Shown here: positions 1 through 13,591 of the stretch, piece after piece
Layout of the letters: each line of letters opens with the position of its first letter
Numbering within the stretch: the first letter of the stretch is position 1
DNA from: Mesaphorura yosii
Lineage: Eukaryota; Arthropoda; Collembola; Poduromorpha; Tullbergiidae
Direction: 5' to 3'
Assembly (NCBI GenBank): GCA_009869945.1
Contig: WIXG01000040.1
Location: forward strand, 1-64,000
Length of the DNA: 64,000 bases
Notes under the pieces: generated by a model
Told to the model about the DNA's origin: nothing
Databases searched by the model: none
What the model saw: only the letters and a program-made list of their open reading frames with translations
Position numbers and translations under genes: made by a program

Positions 1-1848
1 GTACCTTGCACTGATGTGACTTTATGAGAAACTTCATTTTTAGGACGGCCGAATCTCATCAAATGCATGCGCTAAAGTCAATTCGAAGCAATTCATTTTA
101 TTCGAGAATGACATCATGAAAGAATACAATATTATAGTCACAGTAGTCGTCACGTATTTCTTATTATTTGAGACATACGAAATGAACCATGCGTTAAAAT
201 TTGGGAAGTCGATTTCATAGAAATTAGCGTGAATTAGTCTAATAAGTTTGTGTAATTGTCAGTAATTTTAAAAACAAATAATAAGGGTCCATGAAACAAA
301 ACTTAAATGCTACTCTAAATAACGTATAACAAGTAATCAAGCATTAAAAAAGCTCATCCGGTATTCTTGAACAAAAAAGAGAGAAAGGATCAACAAAATC
401 TGAATGTTAGAAAGCAACATCGCATCTTCAGTGCATCATCTATTGAGACTTCCGCAAATGTTACAAGTGTAGTTCTATTTTTGTACATAGACACGTATAC
501 ATTCATCAGCAAAGCTAATGCTCACTTGATCTTGATGCACACTGTCTAAATTGGAGCAGCATTCAACTAACCTCGACGAAGTTCTAATCGATCAACTAGT
601 TCGCAAAAATAATTGTAATCTGAACTAATTCACCTAAAAGCTGTATTATAGCTCGTAAATAATTTGTACAACTCAATTACATTTGTTCTTGACGATATTC
701 GAAACTATTGCTACTTTTATTTTATTACTGACTACACTTCATGCTAATTAGTTATCAGCCCAAGCTTAATAAGCCTACAGTCTATTTCACCACTACTTTT
801 CTACTGTTGTGTAAAGCAAAGACTAATCTTGGGAATTTAGAGCTTTCAAAAATGTGTACGACATTTTGTGTAACATGTTATTCTGCGTCACGTCGTCTTA
901 ATGTATAATACTTAATCCTATTTTTGTAATAAAATAATTTAATTAGCTAATATTCCATGTATAGGTAAATGAGTTAAGACGAACGTAGCAATTTGTAAAT
1001 ATAAACTCTTAGCAAACCGATATCTGAAAGACAAATATGGTTGAGATCAACCAAATAATTAATTTTATCGCGTTCTTTCAATAAATATTACTTAGCGCTA
1101 ATAATCAAGAGTCGAATATTTTTACAAACATCGAAATACTAAATAGCAGGTCAGTATAATGATTGCTCCACGTTTCATTCACAGTTCTTTCCTTCTACAC
1201 CAATTTTGTTTCTTTCGTTTACAGATTGGTCTGGTCATTTCAATAAATATTTTATAAGAAATAGATTTTGGAGTGAATCGTAAAAATAGAACTCATCCCA
1301 TATTTCGCTATTTAATGATTGTTTTAATTTGACCTTTTGCTGACACAAAAGTTTTAAGTCACAATGCCAGGTAGAATTTTTCAAGATCGGATTAATAAAA
1401 CACTGTACCTTTACACTCTAAACTTGCGCCCATGAAAGGTAAGTCAGTATATCTCTCGTATTGAGCTTTACCGATGGTTTGTTGAAAGACTTGATTCGCA
1501 CGGCTTCCATTCATTTCATTCAATGCCTAAATTACTAGAAAGGATTGACATATGTGTAATCAGGTGTCTGAACAATTAAGCTACCACAAGCCCATAGCTC
1601 CTATTTACATTTGACGTGGGATCGATTGTCTGCTTTTGGAATTGCGAATTTAAAGCAGTGACAGACACGCACTACGCAAAGTTCACTCTCGCAACAAATT
1701 AAATTGCAACATTCTGACCTGACTTGTCAGTCCTGCTCGCCTGAATATAACGCTGCTTGGTAACTTAATGATGATACGAATGCGAATGCCACTAAATCTA
1801 GCCTAATAACCTGCGCTCCGAGATTTCTCTACTTTTGACTTGATTATT
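1..1848. other. AT-rich sequence downstream of HBP1, probably including its 3'UTR
   Basis: No convincing protein is present. On the minus strand, possible poly(A) signals for HBP1 are ATTAAA at about 1311-1316 and AATAAA copies at about 715-727. These would give a 3'UTR of roughly 0.5 or 1.1 kb. Short open frames here (for example 367-549) have no recognisable features. Confidence 0.35.
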
Positions 1849-4800
1849 CTACATTTCGTCTATGTGCGAATGAAAATTCAGCATCGATGCTGGAGAAAAG
1901 GATGGCATATTCTTATGGCTTGGTGCACTAAGAGAATTGCTACTTGCATTATTAGCATTTGCTGATGCAGACGATTGAGCTTTCTTTCTTTTCCAGCAGT
2001 CTGGATGCATACGTTTTTGCTCCTCTGCTTTCGCACGAGCGTTGGAAGCGTATTGCTCTTTCTCAACCGGTCCGAGACTTTGCCAAGCTTCCCCAAGGAG
2101 AACGCTAATTGATCTGCGAATAATAAAATCTATCAGATGTCCACTTGAACATTTAGGCACTAATTTTTGCTTCATTTACCTGTTGTCTTTCCCTGGATAC
2201 ATCTGTATCAACTCTGGTCTTTTGTCCTTTGCAAATAACAAGAACGCATTCATTGGTCGCCTTCCTCTTGGCTCAGCCTGTGAGTTCGCTTGAAGTTTGG
2301 ATTTTTTTGATGCTGACGATGAACTACCACCTGATTTCTTTTTGTTACTTGGTGGATTTGGCGTTGCTTGCGCCTTTTGTCGAACTACCGAAATCGGTAT
2401 GTTTGCCAAAGGTGACACGGACTTGTATTCGGACTTGGAAATGTTTAGCTGGTCCAATGAAGGCTTCACGTCAAGCGGTGGGGGTGTTGGACTATTGAAG
2501 GTGGGCATCTTAAACCCATTTCGCAACACATTATTGTAGCTCAATTCATCAGACTGAAGGGGAGGCTGGAACGTCTGTTGATGATGCTGTTGTGGACTCT
2601 TTCTCAAATGATTGGCTAGCGTAAGCTTTACACAAACGTCGCCGCATTCAAGACGCTGACAGCGTATACCAAAGGTTTCATAGAAGATATCTGGGTTTAC
2701 AGCGCACCAACCTGTAATTTAAATGAGTAATTTCTTTGCAATTGAACCACCATCAAGGGATATGTGCATCATTCTTTTGTCGTACAGTACTGAGTACTCT
2801 CCGGTATTGAAATACTTGAAATTACCTTTCTTTTCAACCATGAAGGGATGCCATGGTTCACAGTTTACTTCTACGACAGGGTGACTAAGGTCAGTCACAG
2901 GACTAAATGTCATCTGTATTCTTTCCTTGGCGGAGGACGTCACAACAAGCTGGATTATCGTACATGAAAAGAAGAAACATAAGCAATTAGAATTCCTCGA
3001 CTATTGAATCTTGTAAAATAAGGAAAAAACCCGACGCGACGACATCGTTATAAAAAGTGAAGCTGAAGTATGCAGTAGGTTAATGGTTGTAGATATAATT
3101 TTAATAGGTGTCTGCTTATTTCGAATTCTAATTTATTCTACATGCTAAATAAATGCACGAGATTTGAAATTTATCTTTACCGTTTTCACTTCAAGCCCAT
3201 TCGGCGCATAATCATCTTTCATATCCAATACGTCGACTAAATGCCAATCCATGGAATTGATTCCATGTAGGAATCTGATTCTCGTTCCAGGAATAAAAAT
3301 ATTCCAGATTGGATTGAATTTTGATGAATTATTGAGCGATACTAATGTCGACTTTTCGTGAAGATCTTCGTAACTGACAGAATTTGAAGATGATGCTTGC
3401 GATGAAGCTGGACTCAGCAGCGTTGACGGAACCAAAGGATTGAAGTTTGTCGATGTTGAAGATGACGAGCACGTAGAGTGTGGCGACGAAGATGCTGTGC
3501 TCAATCCATTTCCGTTAAAGATTGGAACAGTTAACGTTGTTCCTGAGAGGGAGTTATTGAAACTCGAAGATGGATTGCTGCTTGTGTGTGCCCCATTCGT
3601 ATTAGTTATGAACGTTGGTGTGTTTAAACTTGAGTTCAGGAATGGGCTACTTGGCAGAAGTGTGGGAGGAAATAGCGTCGTTGTTCTGATTGGAGAAAAT
3701 GGTCCTTGATAAAGTGTTGTATCTGGCGTAGAATAACTAAACACTGGAGAATTCATAAACTTCGGGGATGGTTCATTCGGCGTATAGAACGGGGTTGGCG
3801 TCTGCAACTCATTGCTATTGTTTTTACTGTTGCTCTTGCTGGAGCTGGGAACATTTGCATGGCTGCTGACCCCTCCCGACTGACTTGGTTTTGCAGCAGA
3901 TAAGGTCGACGCTGACCACGGTGACGGCGAGGATGGTGGGTTTAGTGAGAAGGATAATGTTGACGTAGCATTGGTTGGTGTTTGGTCCTGGTTACGATTC
4001 TCTGATGTGGGTTGATGGTGTCCATTTCCGCTGCTTTCCGCAAAGAGCGGAAGCATTGGATCAATCTGACTATTCATTAGCAGCGGCGACCAACTATGCC
4101 ACCTGCAATGTCAAACATAATTTCAATGATGGAAATTGTATAAATAATGAAACTTTTACAACACATTTGTGTTTGCCACCACTGGGGCGATCGGGTCATC
4201 TAATTTACCCATTTTGATGTCATTAATTACGGCACTTATTCTGTCTCATGAAATCTCTGCATGAAAACCTAAGCCATATTGCGTACGCCTTTTAATACAG
4301 CGGCGAATCACAAAGCTGTGACTGTGTATTTGCGCATCATAAAAAATTTAATCAGGCTCCTCGCCTTCTGCTTTGGTGGGCAATCTTAATTTAAGTGCAC
4401 ACCTAACCAGTTTCGATCTGACACGGAGTTCTGCAGATCCTGTCTCGTCCGTCTGATGAATGTTTTGAATCCGAGTTTGAGATTTTGAGTAATATTTAAG
4501 AAAACCAACTTTTGGTCACACTTGGTTTACCTTTTTGTTTTGGTACCACTGTGACTCATGAGATTCAAAGGAAAATCTTCCATGTGCAACACCCCGCAAG
4601 TTAAGCCAATCTACGAAGCGCCTACATAGCTCTTTAGCGTTTTTGCTCTCGGGAAAGGAGAATGCTCCCTTTCAAAACATGCTAACTAATATCATAATAA
4701 GCACTTGCTCACATTATACTAACACGCAACAACGAATCTGCATAAGCACAATGAAGAAACCTCAACTGTTGCCATTTGAAATCGCTTTTCGGAGAAGTGA

Positions 4801-5653
4801 AACGAGATTTGCATAATTTCATTTGAGATAATAATTTGATAGCATTACCTTTTCCTTAGCGGAAGCGACTTCTCCGTCGCTGGATTACCACGGGGTGACC
4901 CGAGGTAGTAATAGGATGGTTGGAAGAAGTGTGGCGTTATACAACTTCCATGGATGGGGTTGGCGCTATGGAGGAGGTTGATTGGAGTTGGGCTCGAAGA
5001 GTCCGGCTCCGACGAATGAAGACTTAAGTTGGCTGCACCAATACTGAATATAAAAATGGAAATGCATTGTGTATCTCTGTGTCTTCCAGCAGATAATTAC
5101 AATGAAAATCTTGCGAAATAATGCATTACCTGAGATCAAGCGGTGGCGGTATTGGCTTATTCTTCTTACTACTGGTACTCGTATTATTGGAGTTCGAACT
5201 CTTGGAGTCCGTGGGCTTAGAGGTATCCGGTGGAGAAGGTTGGCTCGGCGATGCCGCAGTGATCGTCAGATTAGTCCCAATCTGCGATGGGTTTGAAGAT
5301 GATCCATTTGATTCACACGAAGTTGACAATATTAACGGTGGTGATGGACTTGTGCTTGAGCCAGATGGCGAAGTATTTGCTGAGGACGAAGAAAAGTGGT
5401 GATGGCTACCAAATCCACCTTTCTTACTGCTTTCGCTCAAATTAATAGCCTGATTAAGACTATGGTGGCTGTGGCTTCCAGCTCGATAGCTCGTACTGCC
5501 GTTGGTGTAGCTGATTTGCGTTGTGGCAGATCCAGAACTGGTCGCAATGAGACGGTGGTGATGAAAATGGTTATGATGCTGATTGTGGGATTGAGACGGA
5601 GAATTTTTCTCAAACATCTCACGACTGGGTGGTGATGATTCTTCCCAATCCAT
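1849..5653 (-). CDS. HBP1: HMG box-containing transcription factor HBP1 (AXH + HMG box)
   Basis: Six coding exons on the minus strand: 5653-5130, 5043-4849, 4102-3181, 2949-2826, 2711-2180 and 2113-1849. All have GT-AG borders and the phases agree, giving 853 residues. The AXH domain spans about residues 506-620. It opens with WNIFIPGTRIRF and holds HPFMVEKKGW and GIRCQRLECGDVC, which align without gaps to human HBP1 across the exon 4/5 join. The HMG box spans about 739-810 (RRPMNAFLLFAK, MYPGKDNRSISVLLGEAW, AEEQKRMHPDCWKRKK). The protein is longer than human HBP1 (about 514 residues) because the N-terminal half is rich in Ser, Asn, Pro and His, including a His run near residue 30. HBP1 is a nuclear DNA-binding repressor/activator of cell-cycle and Wnt targets in vertebrates; that role is transferred by homology. 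The start at 5653 is the first in-frame ATG. I see no LxCxE Rb-binding motif. Confidence 0.93.
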
Positions 5654-5670
5654 GATGAATTTGTTCAGTG

Positions 5671-5703
5671 TCAGACGATTAAGGTCCAATAACACCCATG
5701 CAT
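5671..5703 (-). other. Two overlapping upstream ORFs in the HBP1 leader
   Basis: Two ATGs lie just upstream of the HBP1 start in other frames. One opens at 5703 and stops after 10 codons at 5671. The other opens at 5699 and stops after 6 codons (MGVIGP) at 5679. Both end before the main ATG at 5653. If the transcript starts upstream of 5703, they could lower or condition HBP1 translation. Their existence is read from the sequence; their use is inference. Confidence 0.4.
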
Positions 5704-5818
5704 GCGACTCCTACTTTATACGACGAACAACGTAGCGTTAGCGTCCAGAAGCCAGACAGCTTGAGAAAATGATTTACTTCTACGGGCGCATGAAACGAGT
5801 CGTACGTCTCGGGCTTAT

Positions 5819-5876
5819 CTGAAAATAAATAAAAAAATGTGATTTAAGTAAATTATATAGCATTTGAGTATCGATA
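5819..5876 (-). promoter_or_regulatory. HBP1 5' region: DRE-like palindrome and a possible 5'UTR acceptor
   Basis: TATCGATA, the Drosophila DRE/DREF core, lies at 5869-5876, about 215 bp upstream of the HBP1 ATG. DRE elements sit close to transcription starts of many arthropod housekeeping and proliferation genes. On the minus strand a T-rich tract ends in CAG at 5820, which could be a 3' splice site feeding a leader exon starting at 5819. In that case the promoter would lie further away. The two readings compete and only transcript data would separate them. Confidence 0.3.
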
Positions 5877-6085
5877 ACGTTCAGAATCATCACAAGAGAA
5901 ATGAATTATATACACTTTCATTCGCAATAGACTAAGATTGGAGGGCTTCGGCAAAGAAAATAACGCAACATAGTCATTAAGGACTATGCATTTTAAAAGA
6001 ATTTTAATTCAAATATTTACGAAGAAAAGTTTAACTTTTTAACCTGGCCTCAAAGTTTATCACTAACCGTCAAATCATTTTTATT

Positions 6086-6283
6086 TTACAAAAAATCTAC
6101 TACGTCGTCAGTTTTCGCATTCACAGTCGTGGAATCTGAGTCCCGAATGAAATGACCTAAGTAATGTTCATCTGACTGACTGAATTCTTGGTGAAGGGTT
6201 AATGAGGTTTCTTTCTTAGGGTTGAAGGCCATAGTCTTCGTTTGATGACTAAGCGTGCATACACCATTTTGTATTCTATTCAT
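6086..6283 (-). CDS. Possible small protein, 65 residues, unknown
   Basis: An ATG-started frame of 65 codons runs from 6283 to a TAA at 6086. A stop lies in frame a few codons upstream, so the frame starts here if it is a single exon. The stop is followed directly by AATAAA (minus strand, 6085-6080), the position a poly(A) signal takes in very compact genes. The product is hydrophilic with an acidic tail ending TDDVVDFL. It has no signal peptide, membrane segment or known motif that I recognise. The context at the ATG (C at -3) is weak. It lies 430 bp upstream of the HBP1 start on the same strand and could equally be chance sequence in an HBP1 leader intron. Confidence 0.25.
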   Translation of the reverse strand: MNRIQNGVCTLSHQTKTMAFNPKKETSLTLHQEFSQSDEHYLGHFIRDSDSTTVNAKTDDVVDFL

Positions 6284-9200
6284 TGGAGTTAAACAACTTC
6301 CTGCTTATCTGGCACCGAGAAACGTGAGAATATGACCACGGTCGCCAATCGAATATGGTCGAGATGGATAGAGACTCGCAAAATTAGCGAAACACAACCG
6401 TGTTCGCAGTGAATACTGATGCAGTTTATTGAATGTTATATCTATTTATTGTATGTATTTATATTTATTCGCAATTCGCACCCGTTTCACTGGTGGGCTG
6501 CCATTTTTGAGGATACCAGAAAGCGACAAATGATTCATTCCTCAATGAACCAATAATTTCCTCATTTCCTTTTTGTCTTATGAATGACTAGGCCAAGAAG
6601 CTCTCAAGAGAATAGATATTTAGCTTTGATAAATGTGTTCAGTCAATGAGCGGTTCTGTGACTGGGTGGCTCTCTTTGAACTAAACTGATTATCCTTTTC
6701 CAAGTAAACAGTTCCTGATTGCTCAGACGTGGCGGTATCATTTTTTTTATATAGATCGTACCAATGGCAATGGCACGGATAGTAGTAAACTGTAATCATG
6801 ACTCGAACACGAGAATACACGACAGCCTGCCAGTTCAGAGTCAACATGTCACTCTTGCTTTCAAGGAGGTTACTTATGAAAGAAGAGACTATTGCTCTAG
6901 CTGGCACTGGATATCTTCGAATTATCAATTATGATTACGATTCTGTTCCATGATCGTAAAATTCGTGCACGCTTGACGGTTCGGTTCCACTTCGCACTCC
7001 GCTTGATATGAATGTCGATAGCCAGGGTCCAGGACAGTGTCAGAAAAATAGTATAACATTCTTACGGCTTTGGAATTTAGTAACATTTTATCACAATTAA
7101 TTTTTTAACTGCATATCCTGAGCCTGTGATCATTTCAAGTGCTCATACAACAGCGCAAGATCTTAACCTTACCTCTTAAAACTGCTGATTTATTCCAGTC
7201 TCGGCCTACAACTCAATTTTGCGAACGTTTCAGATCCGGGGATTGCAGGTTTTGCTTGGTTCAGTTCCTTCTATTATTTCGGCTTGGGCAAGCGAAATAT
7301 TGAAGCCCGGGTTGGAAATTATGTTCTATTGCATTGGCGATCTTCCTACAATTTCGTCCGTCCCATTCCCTCTTTTATTCTAGGTAATCAATTGTTCCAG
7401 TCGTTTGTTGTGTCTACGATTGTCTACTAAAGGTACTGCGAACTTTGATATAGTTTGCTTGTCGTTGCTGTTTTATCGTCGTTCATTTCCTCTCATTGGA
7501 TTTGTTCAGTAATGTAAATTCAGTTATTGGTAATCACCGTTTATCGTTCATGGTCCAAATGTAACGTCGACAAAAATAGATTTAAGTTTCCCAGGCTTCA
7601 CTTTCATTCATTCTTCATTCATAGGCAACTTGATTTCCATTCCAGGTAGCATTTCAGTTTCAGTTCCTCGTGCCTAAGCCTACGTGGATAATAAATGATT
7701 AATTTTGATTGTCCGTGTCCTTCACTTCAATAAATCGATTTTTACACCACAGCACTTCGCAAACGAATGAATGAACGGTTCCAGATCTCCTGTCCTTGGC
7801 AGCCTTGAATGCGGATGACGGAGTGCAGCAGCGCAGTGCAGTAGTCAAAACGGACAAGTTAAACTGCTAAATCTCCAAATTACAGATGTAATAATAATGG
7901 CTGCCTGGCGGAGGTGTTTGCTAATGTTGATTTGGTAGTCAGATTAGTTTGGGTGTAATTTAATTGAATACTTGGCATAATTCGCGAAAACGGATACACC
8001 AACACGGAACTTTGCTATGCAGAACTATGAAAGAGTTAACGCAGCTTACGACGAACATGTACTGATAGTCAAACGCTGATTGTGTAGGATTATAACTCAT
8101 GGACTCGAGAAAGTACTAATTTTTAATGTTTGTGTTAACTCGTTCAACGTTGTGGCACTTGTAATAGCTTTCTTACTACGAGCACTGCTACTTATGCTGT
8201 CCTCATCAGTGCAACAATAAAATAGTACTCGGTCGGGTGTCGGATCCTGCTCGAGCTGGCTGCTGGAGAACTTCTAGGCTACGCTAAATCCGTTGTCCCT
8301 GTCCCGTACGTACGCAATGTAGCTCTTTCTTTCTTTGATCAGTTTCGTGCATTTACTATGGAATTGGACGCAAATGCATAGCAGAGCGTACTGAAACCAC
8401 CAACTAAAATGAACAAGGAGCCGTCCACTAAACACTGTGTTACTGAATCATACGAGTACTGAGGCTGGGCTGCGTATTGTCAGCCAGGCCCAGACATATG
8501 TAGGAAACGTAAAATACTAAACACTGAAACACTCCTTCCTTTGCTAACCACACTTGACGTGGGGCCCGTAACCAATATGCTACGCTACGCAACGTTGTCA
8601 GCAGTTAGCTCTTGATCTTGATGGGCATGTTCACAGTGGAGATTATTGAGTACGGTGCGACGTGCAACATTTATTGCCATTGCCGACTCCTATCATTCGA
8701 ATCTAGAATACTAGGATCATGCCGCTGCGCTGCGCTCCTCGCCTGCTTTATTAGTTTAGTGCAACGCTATGGGGGCTACGGCCACGATATGACAATTTCT
8801 GCTCTCGCACTAGACATTCAATTAATACCATTGCTTTTGCTGTTGACAGGTGGATTTAGGAAATGGAAACAAAACAATGAGCCAGGAGTCGAATAGTCGT
8901 GCTTGTATATGACTTCTTTCTTGCTCGGTCAATTCCAAGAAATGATTTCGTGGCATGGGAAAGCAACCAAGTGCTGAATTCATTGCAAACCGTGAAAGCG
9001 ATGAAAACCAATTTCATCCTCCCATTCGTTCGCAGTTTCACATATCCTCTTTTTATCAGTGGAAATGGGAGTTGCGTCTTTTGTGCTTTGCATTTGGTTT
9101 GCTTCTAACCGAAACCAAACAAACGTCAAACATGATTAACCTTCTCCCTGTGCTGTCTGTCTGCGCCTTCTGAATGTGTGCCGCTGGAACCACAAAGGTA

Positions 9201-12200
9201 GGTTGGGTACAAGTGCAAGTAAACCAAGTCACGCAGGCAACGCAGTTTTCAAACATATCTAAATGCTACCCTAATCTATTTCAAGGTTTTATTCAACTAG
9301 CAAATAGCTGAGTCGTGAATTCCCGAACAGAAAGGTATTTTTCTTAGGACTTTCAAGATCACGGCAAGGAGAAACTGGAACCCGAACCCGCCGAATGCGA
9401 ACTTTGCGAACATTAATGGCATAATGGCACTTGTATTGTGCTGATGGATTACGTATACAAATGCAATGATGTCTGATTCCGACGAGACTTGTGATGGGAT
9501 GCGGGCTCTCTAAAATGCTTCTGCTGTTTGCTGACACAAACATTAGCATGATCAGAAATCGCACCAATAAATCAATCGTTTCTACACACATTTCTTTGGC
9601 AGAAAGGATAGGAAAGTGAAAAAGCAAGTAGTGACGACAAGAAGTAAGACGACAACGACGCAGAATGCAGAAATAGTCGGGTCAGCTTTCCTTCTACAAA
9701 ATGTCAGCATGTCATCATGTCTCGCGTGAAGCATAGAAGCAGGCGTGCAACTCCGCGTTGTCCAATGATCTGGTCATTGGCAATAACGATAACAGTTGCA
9801 TTTTGGAGTTAGTAAGCTATTTGTCCGGTGTCCCATGGTCACGGCATTTATGCGGGCGAAAAGGTAACGGCCGTGCTATATGGCTGCGCGGATACGGATA
9901 TGAATTGAATCAAGTTTTAAAAAATCACTCAAGCATGACAAATGAAAATCTTTTTTGGAGAGTCGTGCTGTATCAATGCAGCAATGAAATTGCCTGAGCA
10001 TTAGTTAGCCGTTCAACTTCCAAGACCCAAATCCATCTCTACCGCTCTGCACTCTTATACCTGATCCGTTGACGCAGACCGTAGAAGTGCAACATTGTTG
10101 CGCGCTGCGCTACGCGCAATCACTGCACACAGGGCGACAGATTACAATGGTGTAAAATGGTTATGGACTGCCGTGTCCGTCTTGCCAGCCATCAGCCATG
10201 GCCGTGTGGTGCAGAAGGTGAAGGTGTGTCGCTGCTCGTTATCATGATGCGTGTAGAGATCACCGGATCTTCAATCAGTGCCACTGCCATTGCGAGGTGC
10301 GCATTATTTTCTACCTGTTGATCTCCGCTGCTGGTGTGGAAAGACGAGAGATACGAAGTGCAGTGGAAAAGGTGTAGGAGTATTAAACACACCACACGGA
10401 TGAGACGAACAAAGTAGGAAAGGGTTCATGATTAATAAATAGAGATTCGTTTTTCTTCTTGCTGTATCTGTGTTTGCGTAATGAATAATCTCTTGCATGC
10501 ACACGAGGGGAACAGCAACTTGACTCATCTCATCACAATTCAATGGTTCAAGTTTCTCATCAGGTTACACGTTAAGTTGTAAAAGTTGTATACAACTCAG
10601 GTGTTCAATGATTTTCTTAATTTTTTACACGGGCAGACACATCGCCAACGAACGAACGCCCAATTCACTGATATTCTGAATACGTCGGTCGAGGTGAGGG
10701 CCGCACGCAATAGTGCCAAAGAAGATGCAACTTGCGAGCTTGAGTAGCTTTTCAATGACACTGAGGATTGAGAAAAAGTCATAGCCACGCGTAGAATTAG
10801 CATAGGCAATTAGCACGAGGAGCGCGAAAGCAAACCGCTACAGATTGTCTCGCTTGCTTGCAGCTTGTTAAATAATTTCGCAATGTAAATGTCATCGGTG
10901 ACAAATAATAAATTGTGTGGTGAACATAAAGATTATGAACTGGCATGCGATGCGCCTGCTTTCTGCATTTGTTGGTCTCAAGATCAATGGTGATGGTGTC
11001 ATAATACTTTTATCGATGAGTTGATTAAAACTCGGCCGACGATGAGATCATTAATATTGGATCACTACCACGAGCTAATTCACATGTCGCTAGTCGCTGG
11101 TCGCCTCATCAATGCCAATAGCCTGAAAATCATAACTATCAGGTAGTGAAGTCTAAATTGGGTCACGAAGAACGCGATGACTGTTTCCTGGTTCGAGGTC
11201 CTGACTGGTGCCTAGTGGCTGGTACACAAAAAACGAACACGAGCTCCTGGCAAATTAAAAATTGAAACCAGCATGACAGCGTAAACACAACACAGTACAG
11301 ATCGCTACAACCGCGATTCCGCGCGATAGACAAGCATGAGTCATGCGTAACCTGTTCAGTACGAGAGTACGCACCGTATCGCATCACGCATTGGCCGAGC
11401 TGCGAAAAATGAAGAGGTACAAACACCAGGGCCACGACTGCCTTGCCGATTTTATATGATGACAGAAATACTACGCATTGAGTCGTAGAAAATATTTCCA
11501 ACTATGACTCACCCGCTAATCCCAAATTATACAATCCCAAATTGAATAGGAATGGATTTGAATTTGAAAAGGTTATGGAAGATGGATGGAACGTCCGTTA
11601 GAAAGGTAAATTCAGTTCGTTCAGATACCGAATACGTATTCACTGTTCACAGGCTTTTAGTTTGTTTTACCTAAAAGGTACCTTTTTGAGTACCTTACAC
11701 CTGCCTCTGAATTTTTTTCCTTCGTATGTCGAATCGGTATGTCGTATCGTATGTAGGAAGTGAATCTTTTGAATTTTTCGTTGCCCGTCCACAAAAAAGT
11801 GAAAAACCTGGATAAGCAAATGCAACCTGAAGGTTTCTCGTTTAGAGAAATTATTATGAGTCAGACTAGTAAAAATGATGACTACTGTCCATAGTCCATA
11901 TGCTCTAGACCAGACTACGAATCCACGATTTCTTATGCTGATAAATTGAAGCGGTAGGCAACTAAAACTTGAGGTCGCGTAAGTTCAGAAAACTCATACA
12001 CACACATATAAAGCTCAAGATTTGTAAATATTTACATTTTAAACTCATTAACCTGAGCTTCGAACGCAGCAGACGTCTCTTTGTCGTATACCCCAAAGAC
12101 AACAGAGTTCAACAAAGTTGCTGTTGCTATTGCTGTTGAAGGCATTTATGATTGTCTGACGGACGGGAAATGCGAGACTCAAGACTGGCTGCTGCTGATT

Positions 12201-13591
12201 ACGATGTTTACCATTTGCCTGAACAGGTTCCTTTGAACTTAATTTATTGGGCTCCAGCTTCTCAAATATTTAAAAATCATGACTCAGGAACCCACGTCCA
12301 TTGAAATGTCAACTTTTAGTTGAATCGAATATGAAGTCAAGCGTCAGTCTCTGTTGAAGAAGTGGCGATGTAGCGTACGAATTTGGAAGCATGCTCTGCC
12401 AAGCCGGTCATAAATCACAAGCAGCCGCAGCCAAACCACCATGCTAGTGGTTTTGGACCAGAACAAAGAATTCCAGCTTCAAATCTACAAGAAAGAGTAA
12501 TTTCCAATGATAGTTGTAGCCTCTGTCTTTAATCACAGCTCAGGATTGTTGATCTTTGACTGGCGTCATTGCAATTAGAATTCTAATTACTTCGTTGGCT
12601 CATTTTGAAGTCTGATTGTCTCAATCATGACTGAAGTCATGAACGTTGACCCTTTGGCATTCTACTGAATTGTTCAACGACTGGCTTCGACGAGATGGAT
12701 TTATGGATCCTTTATCCTAGACGTTGAAAAAAATGTATTTGTCGCTCGTGTCACCAACGTCTCACATTTAATACGCCATTGTTTGGGCTTTTTATTGCAT
12801 TAAACCAGAAAGAGATTATAATTTCTCATCCAGCAGCCAGCAGAATTCCACGTACTCAGCAGTTTAAGCGGAGCACTGCATGAATTGCGCCTCGTGGCTG
12901 TAGCAAGTGGCAATGGCTGGGCATGAGGTTCCTAATTTATGCGTGCGTGCGCGTACTGACTTCAGACATTGACTGCAATAAATATCCAGTAGCCCATGCC
13001 CATTCTTCGTCATCGATTGAAACTTAAGTAACCTGTCAAAACTCATATCGCATCTCGCATGCGAGCTTCTGTAATCACTTTGAGTTTTCTTCGAGCAGGC
13101 ATTAAAAGTGAACGAAGGTGGGAGCTAAAACAAACCCCACGAAGCAAGAGCTAGTGAACTGGACTTCTTGGTCCTGCGTTGTGCCTATTATTAACTCGTC
13201 GTAAAAATAATCTTTGATGATGGACGCAAACATGAACAAGTGCAACTGAGACTTTCTTACTGCGTCTTACATTTGTTGTGATTTTTACATGCTCATGGAA
13301 TCTCGTCGCATTGTCTGACTTGACTGACTAATGTAGTGGTGTTCGCTGAAGTCATCGTCATTAAGCCTGTCTCATTCGCATCTTATCTCAGTTTGTTTAT
13401 ACTTAACTTGTAATAATAATTATCTTTGTCATACATAGCAGATTAAAAACGGTTTCTTCCACTTTGAAACTGCTCGTAAATCATGATTTACTCATGCCTG
13501 CTCTTATGCTCGTCTGTGTTCATGCATGCAGTATGCAGCGAGTTTGTAAGTATGAGAAAGCATTGTCATCTGTTTTCTTGCGGAGACGTTG

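Noticed and set aside
2712-2750. A 39-nt intron in the HBP1 AXH domain (donor GATG/GTGGTT)
   Set aside because: The donor at 2826/2825 (AAAG/GTAATT) gives a normal 114-nt intron and a gap-free match to the human AXH domain, so the extra residues are intron.
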